This document shows, in pieces, positions 51,011 through 64,000 of a DNA stretch of 64,000 nt. The notes under the pieces were generated by a model. It did no database searches, had not been told where the DNA came from, and saw only the letters and a program-made list of their open reading frames with translations. The stretch spans positions 22,714,267 through 22,778,266 of the forward strand of contig CM019214.1 of the NCBI GenBank assembly GCA_009741485.1, read 5' to 3'. Both the position numbers and the translations under genes were made by a program. The stretch's first letter is position 1. Each line of letters begins with the position of its first letter. Source of the DNA: Malurus cyaneus samueli. Taxonomy: Eukaryota; Chordata; Aves; Passeriformes; Maluridae.

Positions 51011-52499
51011 TAAAATCCTGATGCATATAAAACAGTCTTGTTTACATGAGCGTGTTCCTGGAGGTTCCAAAAAATCTCTAGATTGCATCACGGTATATCT
51101 TGTCCAAATATTTAGTCAAAGGCAGCCCCTACCTCAAAGAACTTACACTCAACATAGACAAAAAAAAGGAGCAGAGGAGGCTAAAGCATGCAGGGCAGGG
51201 AGAGGCCAGGCAACAGATTTCCCCCAGTAAGCCAAAGCACTGGCACTGCCTCAATCCCAAGACATTGCTCTAATGACAGAAATACACAGCTGCCTACAAG
51301 GCTAAGAACATTTCCAGCTCTCTGCTTCAGTGCACCCAGTAATAGTTTATGTTAGACGAAAAAAAAAAGGAAAAAATGCAAATTAAAAATATGGTCAATC
51401 GGTGCATGAGACATATAAAGGAATGTGCTGTCTTTCATAGGGCTGGAATGAAGCAGCAACCTAAATCGTTGCAGACAGAAGAAAAGACACCTGAGCAAAA
51501 CCAGTAATCCATGTATTTTTGGAGTCTTGGTCTCCAGGATTAGGAACTGTCCCATTAATACCAATAGTTTTCTGTCATGAGTACAAAAATGTATCAGAAT
51601 GAGGCAAAATAGAGGCATCCACAAGATGCAGCGTAATTACAGGGTTATATGGAGAAGCAGAAAAAATGCCTTTATATAACAATAAAGGCTACACTGAATA
51701 AATCAGATGAAAAAACAGAAACCTGATTAGGAGTGTAAACTCTTCAGAAACTCTTTTAAGTTACAATACTGACTATCTTTTTCATTTCTATGATCTTAGG
51801 GTACTCACTATTAAATGTTCCAATGTTCCAATGTTCCTGGCTCATACAGAATATTAAAATGCCCAGATTTTGATAGCATAGTGTACATTATCATCAGCTG
51901 ATAAACCACATAATCTGATATTGAATTTCTGCAGTTTTTAAAGTCAAATTGAGACATGAAAGAATCCTCTTCTTCTTTCTCCCTACCAACTTCCAGTTAC
52001 TGTGAATACCTTGAAAGGTTCTAGACAATCTTGTGGGTCTGAAAACTCATACTCAAATGCAACTGGTATTTGTCAGAGTACTGTACTTATTAGAAGCATA
52101 TATTAAATATCTTATCCATATTAGGAATATTTTTATCAGGCAGTGACACACTAATAAATATTAGGATTATGCAGTCCTCCAAATTGCAAGAGAACACCTC
52201 AGTAGCGGTACTTATCAGAAGCTCACTCTGTGCAAGAAAGTAACATTCATTGGTATAAGTGTCAGGCTGCTTCATTATGCAAGACTTTGATTATGCAAAA
52301 ATAATTTCTATGCATGTATTTAATAAAATTTATTCAGAAAATATAGTCAGCATCTGCGGACTGATTTGGATTCAAAATGTTCTGGTTTGAGGAGCTGAGT
52401 TTTTCACCTTCATTGTGAGACTCCATTCAGATGATGTAGCCTAAGACATCTGAAGTTTCTCCCCTAACTACATTGTTGACTGTAGTCAACAATACATGT
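51011..52499. other. Unique non-coding stretch
   Basis: Nothing recognised apart from an A run at about 51360-51378 and a triplicated AATGTTCC-type word at 51814-51838. Confidence 0.5.
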
Positions 52500-52583
52500 G
52501 AAAAAAAGAAAAAAAAACAAAATAAACACAAAAAGCAAACAAAGATTAAAAAAAACACCAAATCCCCACAAAAAAAACCCTCC
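52500..52583. repeat. A-rich low-complexity tract
   Basis: A runs with scattered C, G and T interruptions on the plus strand, similar in character to the tracts at 5.45 and 19.5 kb and not attached to a recognised element. Confidence 0.8.
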
Positions 52584-55500
52584 GTAAAACATGCTTACAG
52601 AAGAGCACCCTGTCTTTTTTTCAGTGCAAGTACATATTTTATTCAAACAGTCTGAATTTGCCTAGTGGTAACATAAGATAGAAAAGCAGATCTTTTAAAA
52701 CTGTGGATCACATCAGCACAAACACCTCTTGCACTTCAGTGGAATGTGGCCACAAGTGATTTTCTCCCAGCTGCACGTGTGCCAGTGGAAGGAGTTTCAA
52801 ATCCTGGTCCTAGCTGCTCACTGCTGACTCTCCATCCAATCCATCAGCCAAACCATCAGCCATCCCATCTGCCAGCTCCACTACCATCTAAGATTTTCTC
52901 ACCTGCTTCACTTAAAACCAGTCAAGTTATCTAAATATATTTAAATATATGGTTATATAGGAATTGGAGTCATTTGGCCAGGCAGCCTTCCACCATGACA
53001 GGCAGAAGCCTTCAGCAGAGGAGCAGCATAAAAGGAGCACCAAAGGCAGTATAGGAAGAAGCAGAAAAGAGAGGAGGGTGCTCGCCCAGAGCTAAAGTCC
53101 CCACTCCCGCATTTAAAAGCATTTCATCCATTTTCCTGTCAGAAATGCTGGGCAGAAGTAATGGCTGTACATCTCTTCTGACTAAAAGTCATCTGACTTT
53201 TTGCAGTGGATGCCTTGTAAAGAGCTCTATGATGAAGAAATTATTTTTTCAAAAATCCATAAAAATCAAAGTTTAATTTTTTTTTGAGTGGTTGGATACA
53301 ATCAGAAAGCTTTTTCAGTCTGAATTACTCCAAAGGTCTATGCATGTAGACTTCCTTTTTCTTATGTTTTTGCTGAAGTTGGCTTTTTTTTTCTTTTCTG
53401 TCACACACATGACGCCTTTCTGAACAAAACTGTAGGATTTATCTTGGAAGCCCTGGGATTCAGAAGGCATTACAGAAGATGGACTTAAGCCAAGGACCCT
53501 GCTCACAGTGTGGGAATGAATGACATTTGGTACTACAGCTCCCTCAAGACGATACACAGTCATGATCTGCAGCTCAGTGTTGAAATGAATAAACACAAAC
53601 CATTGTCATGCTTTGAATAAGCAAAAGAAAACATTTCAATGAACTTCAGATTTTTTTAATAATATTTTTTCCTAAGAATTTTATTATTTCCATTCCTAGG
53701 AAGGTTTTGAAATCTCTTGATTTTGTTCTGTTGCTAAATGAAAGTAAGTATTGAGATGCCAGCAATTTCTATGGCAGCTCTAAAAGTAACATAGCTCTGA
53801 TCATGTACAGCATTATTTTGTACTATATTGAAACAGACTCATGGGCATAACAGCAGATATGCCAGGACCCTTGCAAGACTAAACCCTTAGCTTTCCCAGT
53901 AAGCCACATGATGACTATGTAAATATACAACAATTCCTACAGGGGATATTTTATTCAGTACAATCAGAAAGAGGTTTTCTCATTTCTATTTTTGGATCTT
54001 GAGTCCCATGTACTGTAATCCCAATTGTAAATACAATCCACCTAGTTATAACAAAACGTCTTTGTAGAGCACACACAGCCTTTGTTTCAGGGCCTGGTGT
54101 TAGAAGAGAGTAAAGGCTACATTCAAGGCACTCCAGCATGCAGCTGGAAAAATGGCTGGAAAATTACTTCCTGGCCCACAGCCAGCACTAAACTTGCTCA
54201 GGACATAATGCAATACGGGATGTACAAGGCTCTGATCCATATCTGGTCTTAACCTGAAATAGGGAAAAACCGCTACTTCTGTACCCACAACTTGTTACCA
54301 GTCACTAATTGACAATACAGCACAAGATGACCACGGTGCCAGTCAGGATCCTGGGAGCAGCCACGTGTGCATCCCAGGGCAGTGTCTCCCCGGTCCCCAT
54401 CACCAGGCCTGGTCCTGATGATCATTCCATCCATGGACTAACAGTCTGTCCTAGTCTTGGCCCATCCCTTTTCCCAGGGAGGGGTCCAGTGTCCAGGGCT
54501 GGGGCTGTCCCAGTGTCTCCCAGCAGTTCCTGACTGGGGGATCAGATGGGCCCCGGTTCCAGGTCCTGCCCTGACGTAGGAACCCTCTGGTGCACCCAGA
54601 CCCCAGGCAGTCCCCAGTCCCTGTGGGCCCTGGTGTCATCAGATATAGCCCTTTTGTGAGGCTCTTCATATTTTAAAAAAGATGAGTGATAAAAGAAGCC
54701 ATTTTCACCTGTTTCTCAGAGCACCTGTGAAATCACTACTGAGAATTGAACCCATTGCAACTCACTGTAGCCTGAAGAAATGGAAAAGAATATCAGATCC
54801 AAAACAAAACATATTGGCTGCTTGGTTATATTTCCAAAGAGAAACAGGCAAAACAGAACAAGGGAAAGGTCCCGTCCTAACATATCCTCAGGGTTAGAAG
54901 CATCACCTGTCTTGTGGGAGCTTATGTTTTAATCAGAGAGTGGAGATTACTATAACCACTCTGCAAACAGCTAGGGCTAAACAATGGATACACAAAGGAA
55001 TATTTCTTGTTGGCCTTTCTGGTAGTCCTTACTTATCCACTGAAGCAGTGATCAGGACCCAGCTGGTCTGTTGGCTCTTGTTTCTGCTGGTCACACTCCA
55101 ACATTAATGTCCTACCATTGGGCTAGATGGTGGATGAGGTCGGTATCTCCCCAGCTTTGAGGAATCCACCTCTGATTTTAGTAAGCCTTCTCCTGGACCC
55201 AGCAGGCATTCATACATCCAGAACCAAACTTATCCTGAAAATAGGGACCAGCATGTGGGTGTACACCATTGGTTGACCGAGCACAACCCCCCTTTGGCAA
55301 GGGCAGACAAAGTGTCCTGGAGACAATAACACAGTGACTTTACACAGAGAGGAGATTCTGTAGAGCAGAAAAGGCCACCTCAACCTCCTGCCTCCTGCCA
55401 GCCCTCCAGAAAAAACACTGATCTACTCTCCATCTCCTTTGTCAAGTGCGGCATCAGCAGACGGGGCGCCAGAAAGAGGAGCCAAAGGTTCCAGAGAGGG

Positions 55501-56137
55501 CAGAGTCTTGTATCTAACACTGGGTGGGACTGTGGGGAAAATCAGTGACTTCTGACCTCTCCCTGCAAGCACTGAGCTGGACACACACTGTCACATCCTC
55601 AGCTCAGCCCTAGTATCAGCGTGGGAAGGATGTTTCCACTTCCCACACCGCTCTCCCCTGCCTTCAATTGACATTGGACCTGAGGCTGAAGGATCCCAAC
55701 ACCATGAAAGATTTCACCCTGACATTACATGTTAGAAAGAAGGAAAGATCACAGAATAAATGTCATAAATAAATCAGAATTCACTACAAAGCATAATATA
55801 TAATTGGAAATAGATATCAAAGGTAGGTCAAAGGACAGAAAAGAGGAAGCCTCTTCTCTTCTGCACTGAGTGAATCACACAAGAGAAAATTACCACTTGA
55901 AATAGTTTACACAATGGAGTGAAAACCAGAACTATTGAATATCCAGGTTATTAAGGCAGAGATCTGTTTTAGAAGAACGTAAAATTTAACTGCATTCATG
56001 ACAGCATTGACAAGATTTCCAAGGTGATGTAGCACCTACATTTACACAGAAACAGAAAATACCTGAAGATGCCACATGCGTGTTGTGTGTGTGTGAGAAA
56101 GGGAAGGACACAGCAGAACATTGTGCATTGATGGTGA
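52584..56137. other. Unique non-coding stretch
   Basis: No gene recognised. A GC-richer, CpG-poor patch spans about 54320-54640. A CpG-containing patch lies near 55447-55472. The minus-strand frame at 53315-53596 has no recognised domain. Confidence 0.5.
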
Positions 56138-56680
56138 TCAGGCACAGCATCACCAGGGAGGGTATTGTCCTGCTCTGCTCTGGAACAGCCTCACCTTGAG
56201 TCCTGTGTGCAGGCTTGGGCACCACAATGTAAAAAAAGACATTAAGCAATTAGAGAGTGGCCAAAGGAGGGTCACAAGGATGGCGAAGGGTCTGGAGGGG
56301 GAAGCTGTATGAGCAATGGCTGTTCAGCCTGGAGGAGATTGAGGGGAGACCCCATTGCAGTCTTCAGGACCTTTATGAGAGGTCACTCTTGTGACCAGTG
56401 ACAGGACTCAAGGACATGGCATGAAGCTGAGTTGGGGAAGGTTTAGTTTGGATACCAGGAGAAGGTTCTTCACGCAGAGTGTGGCTAGGCACTGAAAAGG
56501 CACCCCAGAGGTCACAGGACAGAGCCTGACAGAGGTGCTGTCAAACAAGTGTTTGCAAAACTCTTTCAGGCACATGGTGTGATGTTTGAGGTGTCCTGCA
56601 CAGGGCTGGGAGTTGAACTTGCTGATCCTAATGGGTGCCTTCCAGCTCAGAATATTCTATGATTCTTTAATTCTGTGATA
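56138..56680 (+). mobile_element. CR1 retrotransposon 3' portion (plus strand)
   Basis: The longest CR1 copy in the window, 5'-truncated as usual. Blocks in family order are 'caccagggagggtattgtcc', 'cagcctcaccttgagtcctg', 'gtggccaaaggagggtcaca', 'tgttcagcctggaggagatt', 'gaccagtgacaggactcaag', 'ggagaaggttcttcacgcag', 'ctttcaggcacatggtgtga' and 'gaacttgctgatcctaatgg'. It ends with imperfect ATTCTATG-type units (about 56653-56680). Two internal stretches are shortened relative to the usual CR1 order, just before 'tgttcagcctgg' and just before 'tgtgaccagtga'. The upstream part corresponds to the end of the reverse-transcriptase ORF, broken by stops and frameshifts, so the copy is inactive. Its 3' end resembles the tail of the SINE at 31 kb. 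Confidence 0.96.
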
Positions 56681-59600
56681 TGGAGTTTATGAACTGTAAT
56701 TTAATTTAATATCTTCTCTGTAAGACTTCAAACTCCAGTGTGACTGTAGTGCTGAGCACCTTCATTACTGTCTTTCAGCTGCCATACTTAGCTGAAATTC
56801 AATGGGATGATGACACTTTACCCTGAGAAACCCTAATTAAAATGAAACTAGATAGGGAAGTGCAAAAAGTAAAGTTTGCTGAGGGTAAGTTTTGTCTACC
56901 TTCTTTTCAGGGAGCTGGAGCTCAGAGCACTGGAATTTCTCCCCAAGGCAAAACAAAGGAATTAAATGTCATTTTTGCAACCCTTTAACTAAAAGTGATT
57001 TCAAACCTGAGGAACATTTTTTTTTCAGGAAGGAAGATATTGTTTCTCTCAAAGTAGGATTAGTCAAGGAAAAAGAAAAAATGGCTGTGGAAAGAGGAGA
57101 AAACAACTGCCTACAAATCACAGACAGTTCAGAGAGAAAAGACAAAAAGGTACTGAAATACAAAAAAAAAAAAGAAAAAATTAAAAAACTCAAGGGAAGG
57201 AAGCAGAGGCATGTGTGTTTATTATTTTGTCTAGTTCTGCATCCTTCCTGTGCTAACTGAAGTGAAGGATAATTGTATTTAGAAACCCATATACATCTTG
57301 GGCATCTGTTAACTTTCATCTGTCCTGTATTGCTGAAGAGCAACATATAAATCCAGGATGCTGTAGGCTAGATTTAAGGAATTCAGTGTGTTTAAATCAC
57401 TGTGGTGTCTGGAAGCTTAGGACAGCCTAGGGGTCATTTAGCCCCATTTCTGTGAAGAGATAACAGATATCCATGTGTTATCTAAGAAGTGTCTCAGAGG
57501 TGCCAAGGCCAGGACAAAGACCAGGAGACCAAGAGAAGGTGGAACTCACATGTCTGTCCTTGAAGTCACAGCACAGCAACCTGGTTAGTGTTCAGCTAGA
57601 GCTGGACACATCAGAGCTGAAACAATAAGCAAGAAAAAGAGAAGAAATACATAGTCATAGTAGTAACTGAGTTTGCAAATTACATCCATCTTAAGCTCTT
57701 GATCTCAAGCCAGAACTTTTTCATTTAATTATACATTGGAATACCACTCACCTTCCTCCCCTCCTTAATTAATAAAAACCTCATCCTGGAGTGCAATAAG
57801 TGAAGAATTGAAAAAATAGACACATTTCGAGGGCTTTTTTTCACTAAGATAACTCCTTTGAAAATAAGAGTTCTGCTTCATCAGAATTAACTCTGAGTTT
57901 GGGAAATTTTATGCAAAAGTCCTTCTGAGCTTGCTTGTTTCTGCCTTCCATAAAGTTTTCCCCTCCTGGTTTGTGACCCCACTTCCTCATCAATTACTCT
58001 TCTCAGCAATCTGAGTGAGTTTAAAATCTTGTAATATGGGTATTGATACCAAGGAGGACTCATCCAGAGAGGAAGGGAATGTAGAGCTTTCTCTGAGTAC
58101 CACTCAACCACATTAGGTGTTTTTGGTTTTCATTTTTGGTTGTTTGGTTTTGCTTTCATTTTTGCATTCTTAACTAGAGACTTCTAATATTTGTCATGGC
58201 CTCTGACAGTAAAAGGACTAAAGAGGAGGAGTGGAGAGGACAATGCTTATCTGAGGTGTTCATGTACTGGAGCAGAGGATCGTCAGTTGATCACCACTTT
58301 GCCACTCGTGTTACAGCTAGCAGTGTTTGCATTACATTACTGTGTTTGCATTAGCTCTGCGCTCCCTGCCCATCTCCAGCTGTGAGAGAGGACACTGCCA
58401 TTTTAGAGTCCTGAAACCACAAGCTGGAAGTATTTCAAGAAGGAGGCACTTCTCACACATCCATCATCAACCACCTCCTCTAGATTGTCAGCTACTCTTA
58501 ATTTACTTCAGGCTTTTAAAAAGCCCAGTCTTTACCAGAGCAGCAAAACAACAAGGCCATCACCACACCTATCTATGATCAAACTCAATCTCAGTTTATA
58601 AGGACACACTGCAGCCTAATTAAACCTGTGAGCGCTCCACTCCAGCAGTGATCAGGGGACACACTGAGCTCAGGAGCCCAGGACATGACTGGGTGACTCA
58701 GCCTAGGCCAAATAGTTAGCTAATGGTTAGTGCAGTTTGCATTTGTTTGATCTTTGATAAAGTGTTTCAGATCATTTTTCAATCACACAATGATAACAAG
58801 ACCATTTGAAGCAAAATCAAGAACTTTTTGTAATATGAGGCACTGCAAATGTTGAAAGTAGATTAATTACTTTTCTTTAGGAGAAGAAGAATGTAGCTAC
58901 AGTAAAACTAGATAGGGCTGGGAGGGAGAGGTCGAAGGAATAAAAAAGATAAAGCACTCTCCTTTAATTATATTTCTCGTGAAGTCAATGGTGCATTTTT
59001 ATATCACTGCTCTAATATAACAGCAAGGAAGGGACATAATCCAGAGTTCCAGTGAGTTTAAAAGGATGTGACACCATTAAACAAATTAGTTTTAGTGGTG
59101 ATTATATTCATTATTTTGGATTTGTAAAATGACAAAACATATTCCCATTATTAATACCATAGTACAGTTTTGTGCTCAAATCATCATATGAAATATTGCA
59201 AGAACCTCAGTCTAGAAGGGCTAAATCTGCCTCCAAAAGCCAAACAGTTGAGACATTTTTCAAAGAAAATATTGATAGCCTTGTAAAAAATCACTGGAGA
59301 TAATCATGGATGTTTGTCATTTTACCTGTTGCAAATTATCTAACTGCAACACCTTGAGACAACAGTGCAGATCACAGCACTCAGCTGAATTTAGAGTAAA
59401 AAACAACTATCACATCAAAAACATGCAGTTCAAATAGAAAATAGCCTGAAAGGAGAAAGGGCGCCATTCAATAATGTGTGGTAATGAATTCCAACTGTAC
59501 TTCTCCCATGGCAAGCTACATTCCCTCATTTCTACTAAGCTGAAAAAATCTCTGATTTGTGATGTTTTTTCTATCAAACCTTCTTACAAGTTTGTTTTTA

Positions 59601-60479
59601 CAAATCTTGCTTAATTGTAGCTTTTCAGTATTAATAAAATTATATTATTATTTCTGGAATGTGCTTTTTTCCTTCTCTTTCTCATACTATCAAAAAACCC
59701 AGTAAAACAAAAGGAAATGCAATATTTTGGGGGAGAGATGAAGAAGAGAACTGCTTTGCAAATGGCAAATATTTTAAATATTACAATTTTAAAACAATAC
59801 AGAAAAAGCTCTTTAAAATATTACTTTTACACAGGAGCTATGTAAAAACAGATACATAAAGCAGAATAATCCATATTTTAGAGCTTTGTCAATAACAAAA
59901 AAAAACAACAATTACATCTATTTGTAAATAATAAATAACTGATGCCAGTCTTTTTTACACTCTTGGCTATTTTAATTTGGAATTATCTTTGAAATACATA
60001 AAAAGGCAGAGCTAGAAAGGCTACACTACCATCTCCTCACTGTAGCATAAAAGGCTTACTGCAGGGCTGTAAAAAAAATTTTTCTATGGAAAAAAAAGGT
60101 TGATAAAATGGATCTATTTTTCAGTAGTATCCAAACCTAACATTTACTAGTCTGTGTGTGTGGATGTGGAGGGAATATTTCATTTCATACATATAAATTC
60201 CATTAAAATTGTTAAATCAATAAAAAATAAAACATTTCTCCACTTTTTTTTTTAATGTTAGGCCTATGAAGTGTTAAGAATGTACTGGAAACATCTTGTT
60301 TGCCCGTTTGCTTCAGCAGATGTGGTGGGGATAAGGAAAAGCGCACAGAAGGATTAGAGACATCTACGCTATCCTCCCAAGGTCTTTTCTACTGCTCTCA
60401 TTAACTGCTCTGTTAAACTGGCTAAAAATGTTTTAGGAGCTTAATGGAAATGGCTTTTCATAATTATTCTTCTTCTCTA
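56681..60479. other. Unique non-coding stretch
   Basis: No gene recognised. A-rich sequence at about 57158-57190 makes the Lys-rich frame at 56892-57260. A GTTTT-rich patch lies near 58115-58165. AT-rich, repeat-free DNA fills 58.7-60.3 kb. Confidence 0.5.
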
Positions 60480-60640
60480 AACTTCCTCTTAGTTGAAGTC
60501 GAAATAATTTGGAGTGAGAGGAGATCAGAGGCGAGTCATAGGTTAGGGATTATGAGATTACCAGGGCATCCGCAGGAGGGTATAATCCTCAGCAGGGCCC
60601 AGCGGGGGACATTTCTCTGTTGTCGCTCTGTGTGACCACA
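60480..60640. promoter_or_regulatory. Candidate conserved non-coding element
   Basis: A non-repetitive patch with several retained CpGs (near 60498, 60532, 60571, 60604 and 60624) around a GATTATGAGATTA word and a GGGTATAATCC word (a bicoid-class TAATCC core). It looks less neutral than its AT-rich surroundings. No open frame of interest covers it. The call is inferred from composition alone. Confidence 0.18.
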
Positions 60641-63600
60641 CTGAAGCCCTTTGGGTCTCTCCCCTGACAGAGCTCAGGCATTTCTGCAGATTCCACAAGA
60701 CGACTGATTTTTTTTGTAGGGCCCCAGCACCATGTGTCCACCTGGCTAAAGAAAACAATGTCAGCAGTAAACAAACTGTGTGGGAAACAGGACACAAAAG
60801 CAGGAAGTCCTGTGTTTTGTGTGTGTGTGCAATGGCCATGCCTGTAATGTCAGATGAATTTACGTGCTTTTGGACATGACAGAGTCTCATTACGTTATCT
60901 ATTCCTATTCTACACAGAAATTAGATACTATTGGTTTAGCTTTAATTTGCACATAGCTCCCAGACTGATCAGACTCATAAAATTTACCGACCACAGACTA
61001 TCAGCAATAAAGCAAATGTGGTGAGTCACAGTTCAAAATACCATGGTTTCAAACTCAAACACAGGACACAACAACCAGACGTTGTGTAAAGAATGCTTTC
61101 GTGTGACAGACTGCCCATTGCCTCTGCACTAGCTGGTTTTTCCACAGTTCAGCAATACAAATTTACCCTAAATGAGTCCTGAGAATGCCCCTTCCATACA
61201 AAAGGAAGGGTAGCAGGCAGGACATTGGACAGGACTGAAACATTATTGAGGTGGGTCATTCAGGAAAAAAAAGCTGCTCACCTGACCTTCAGCCCAGTCA
61301 TGGCATATTTGGTACAAACGTCCCTGAATTTTAAGAAAGCTTGCTTGGGTGCAGGATCAACCCTAACATGGAAATACAGTTTCCTGGCATGCTTAAAACT
61401 TTAAAAAGAATTTAGAAATCATTTGGGATTCTGAAGAAGAATAAGGCCCTTGGCACACACACTGGGAACAAGCTATGATGTGTCCCATCTTGATTATCTA
61501 ATGACATTCAGTATTATCTTGGATCACACAATACAGCAGAACCAGATGGGATGTGTCACTGAAAGTACATAGCAAAAAGCAAACAAAGAGGCTTGGAAAA
61601 GGGGAGAAAATATGCACAATATGACCAACATCCATAGTTCTGCTTTCTTGCAAAATCATCAGATGTTGAAATACAAAAGAGAAAAAAAAAAGGAAAAATA
61701 CATTTATATCTTTACTGTAGAACAAGAAAGACGTCAGGCAACCCACAACTACGTTGATGAATCAAAACCATCCAGGCTTCAGAATATGTGTCCCTCTCAC
61801 CAATGGCCCATGTAAGGAGAGGGACACTGCCTAAGGTTCCTGCCTTATCATCATTGATATCCTTTTACTGCTTATGCATGAGAAATGAAAACATTTCGCT
61901 CATGTTGTAATTTTATTTAAACCAAGGCCTCACAGTTCAAAACGCACTGCCGTTCCCATCGAGCTGTGACAGAATTGCAAGGGGTCAAACCCTCCAGAAT
62001 CCCTTGGGGATAGAAAACACATGGACTGTTGTTGTTCTCTTTGCCTTTTAGTCACATACTGCCTTTTCTGCTCCCTACTTTTTCCCTCCAGTTGTTGATC
62101 CTTGCTTATAACTTGCTTTCATGAAGCTGTTACTTTCTTATGTCCGTATCTCCTAATACTCTTCATCAGCAACAAACAGAATTTTGCAAGACTTGTTCAA
62201 ACTGTTATAAGAACAATATTCATAACTCACAGGAGTTAAGGGAATTTTCTGCATTAGGTCCAATTTTTATTGAAGGAGAAGGGAAAATGCTCTTACATTT
62301 TTTGTCATAAATAATTGAATGCTTTTATTCCATTTTCTCTGAACTGCTAGATGGTGTTTCATTTTGTTGCTCAGATTAACTATCTAAAAATAAAACAATT
62401 CTCAGTGAATTAATGAAATGAACACATTGAATGAAATGTACAGACCCAGGTATGTGTTATTTTGATTATTTTTAAGATGATGGAAGGCTTCTGCTGGTTT
62501 CTATTCCATGCAGAACCAGATACTTATATGCAGGTAGACTGTAAACTCTTCAAGACCGAGATGCCCTGCTTCTATATGGCTACAACAATCTGACCATGAT
62601 CCTCAATCTTCATTTGGCTCCTGTTCCAAACCAGCCCATGAGTCTGGAGTCAAACTGAAGAGTTCTAGCTCTTGCACAGTTTGATTTATCAGAGAATACT
62701 TGCTTGGGGAGTTGAGACCCTCACTCTTTGCATTTGGAAATAATTCCTGATTTTGAAACAAAGACATCTGTTTCCATATAACATTATTCTCATTATGGGG
62801 TCCAGCAAATCATCTCTGTTTGACTTCCACAGATTGGCTCTGAATCTATACAGGTGATGAGAAAGGCTGTGCTATTATGTATAAATATCTGTATACACAA
62901 ATCTTCATTGCAATGTAGAAACCAGCTGAAAGGGGATGTTGTTTCAATTTGAAAAAAAAAAATTATGATTACTCAGAGGAAGTGCAATGATTTCTAAGGA
63001 AGTGATCATTTGACTTCATTCAATAAAGCATCTCTGAAGGGTATCTCTAACTACAGTCTGTTTTGAATCATATTTTAGAATAAAATCATCAGACTGTAGT
63101 GACAGTAGTGCAGACAGAGACAACTGATCTTAATCAAGACACCTTACTAAAACATAATGAAGAAGAACTGTCAGACATCTTTTACAAAATATATAAAAAT
63201 GTTTGCACTGAAATGATAAAAATGGATTCACCTTACAAAATAGGTACTTCAAAGTGTTTTCAATGCTTTTCCTCTAATGGATGTTTTCCTCAGGCCTCTG
63301 CTCTTGTTGAAGCCATACCAAATGTGTTGCCCTCAATTAAAAACATTTGTACAGTCTAATTTTAAAACTTCTAAGTTTTCATCTTCTTCCATGGGGAACC
63401 TCTCCTTCAGCCATAATCACACTCACTTGTTTCAGCCATGCTGATGCAAGGCAAAGCTGCGACAGCTTTCACATGACCCAGTAGAAAACACGGGTCTCCT
63501 CCCCATGGGCCCTTCCAAGCCAGAGCCAGATCCTGCCATCCAATCTAATGTTTTCTTCTTTAGTGTCTTCTAGAAACCGCTCTGTAAATTTATTTTTTTA

Positions 63601-64000
63601 AGTCTGCTCTTCAAAAACAAAAACAGAGTGAAATAGATTGCTCAAAAGTTAATGTAAGCCATATTTCCACATTTTTGCTGAGACCAGCCATTTCCTCAGA
63701 AGTGAAGTCCTGCAATTTCCTCAATCTTCAATCTTCCTTCCTCTGGAGTAACAGTTTCCCCTGTGGAAAAATAGTTTATTGGGCCGAATTTTACCATGAG
63801 ATGCATTTTTTTGATATTAGAATCTCCAGATCCAACCCCTAAGGAAATAATTTACAAGTGAGTGGAAAAAGTAGATAAAGATGAGCCCGATCTGCTAAAA
63901 TAGTCACTTCATCCCGTACACTCAATTCTCTTTTCTTTGTGTCTCAGTTTGTATGGATTTATGTTCTCATGACCTTGCAGAGCCAAAGTCCAATGCAGCT
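60641..64000. other. Unique non-coding stretch to the window end
   Basis: No exon, RNA gene or repeat family recognised. The plus-strand frame at 63099-63359 (86 codons) has a plausible amino-acid mix but no known domain and no convincing splice signals. Confidence 0.5.

Noticed and set aside
53315..53596. 93-codon minus-strand frame as a retropseudogene
   Set aside because: Part of the peptide looks protein-like, but I recognise no parent protein and see no poly-A tail or target duplication.
56892..57260. 122-codon Lys-rich frame
   Set aside because: The basic stretch comes from an A-rich tract at about 57158-57190, and the rest has no recognisable domain.
63099..63359. 86-codon plus-strand frame as an exon
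   Set aside because: The amino-acid mix is plausible but there is no known motif, no acceptor with a pyrimidine tract and no donor. Chance is sufficient.
1..64000. Bacterial or phage features: operons, CRISPR arrays, Shine-Dalgarno sites
   Set aside because: The window is vertebrate nuclear DNA by its CR1, SINE and LTR content. No regularly spaced repeat-spacer array or dense gene layout is present.

Overview
This window looks like nuclear DNA from a bird, most likely a songbird (oscine passerine). It holds no recognisable complete gene. The evidence is the repeat content: three pieces of CR1 (the main avian non-LTR retrotransposon), a solo LTR of a common avian endogenous-retrovirus type, and a short element joining a tRNA-Ile-like head to a CR1-type tail. 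That last layout matches the passerine TguSINE1 family as I know it. Base composition is AT-leaning and poor in CpG. Open reading frames are short, run on both strands and lack family signatures, as expected for a gene desert or one or more very large introns.

Layout. Positions 1-2763: unique sequence with a decayed antisense CR1 reverse-transcriptase fragment (about 1240-1456). Positions 2764-3240: an uninterrupted 428-base purine run of AGAGG-type units that changes abruptly into ten ACAGG units. Positions 3241-13060: mostly unique, with an A-rich tract near 5.45 kb and a dispersed direct repeat of about 135 bp (6783-6915 and 7478-7614). Positions 13062-13144: a small CpG-dense segment, open and bounded by splice-like signals on both strands, the best coding-exon suspect but unidentified. 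Positions 14609-14818: a CR1 3' end. Positions 16932-17546: the longest non-repetitive open frame, without a recognised domain. Positions 21986-22462: a solo LTR on the minus strand.

Positions 31096-31238: the tRNA/CR1 chimeric SINE, minus strand. Positions 35022-35174: a purine-rich block followed by a pyrimidine-rich block. Positions 42481-42548: a 34-bp tandem duplication carrying CCAAT motifs. Positions 43537-43672: a perfect 16-bp palindrome and a CATC microsatellite. Positions 50750-51010 and 60480-60640: CpG-retaining unique segments that could be conserved regulatory DNA. Positions 56138-56680: the best-preserved CR1 copy, whose 3' end resembles the tail of the SINE at 31 kb, consistent with a LINE/SINE partnership.

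No genes can be shown to work together here. The main biology visible is retrotransposon history, simple-repeat expansion and possible regulatory DNA. I did not find a convincing previously undescribed system; the most unusual items are the long polypurine tract, the chimeric SINE beside its probable LINE relative, and the unidentified CpG-dense exon-like segment.
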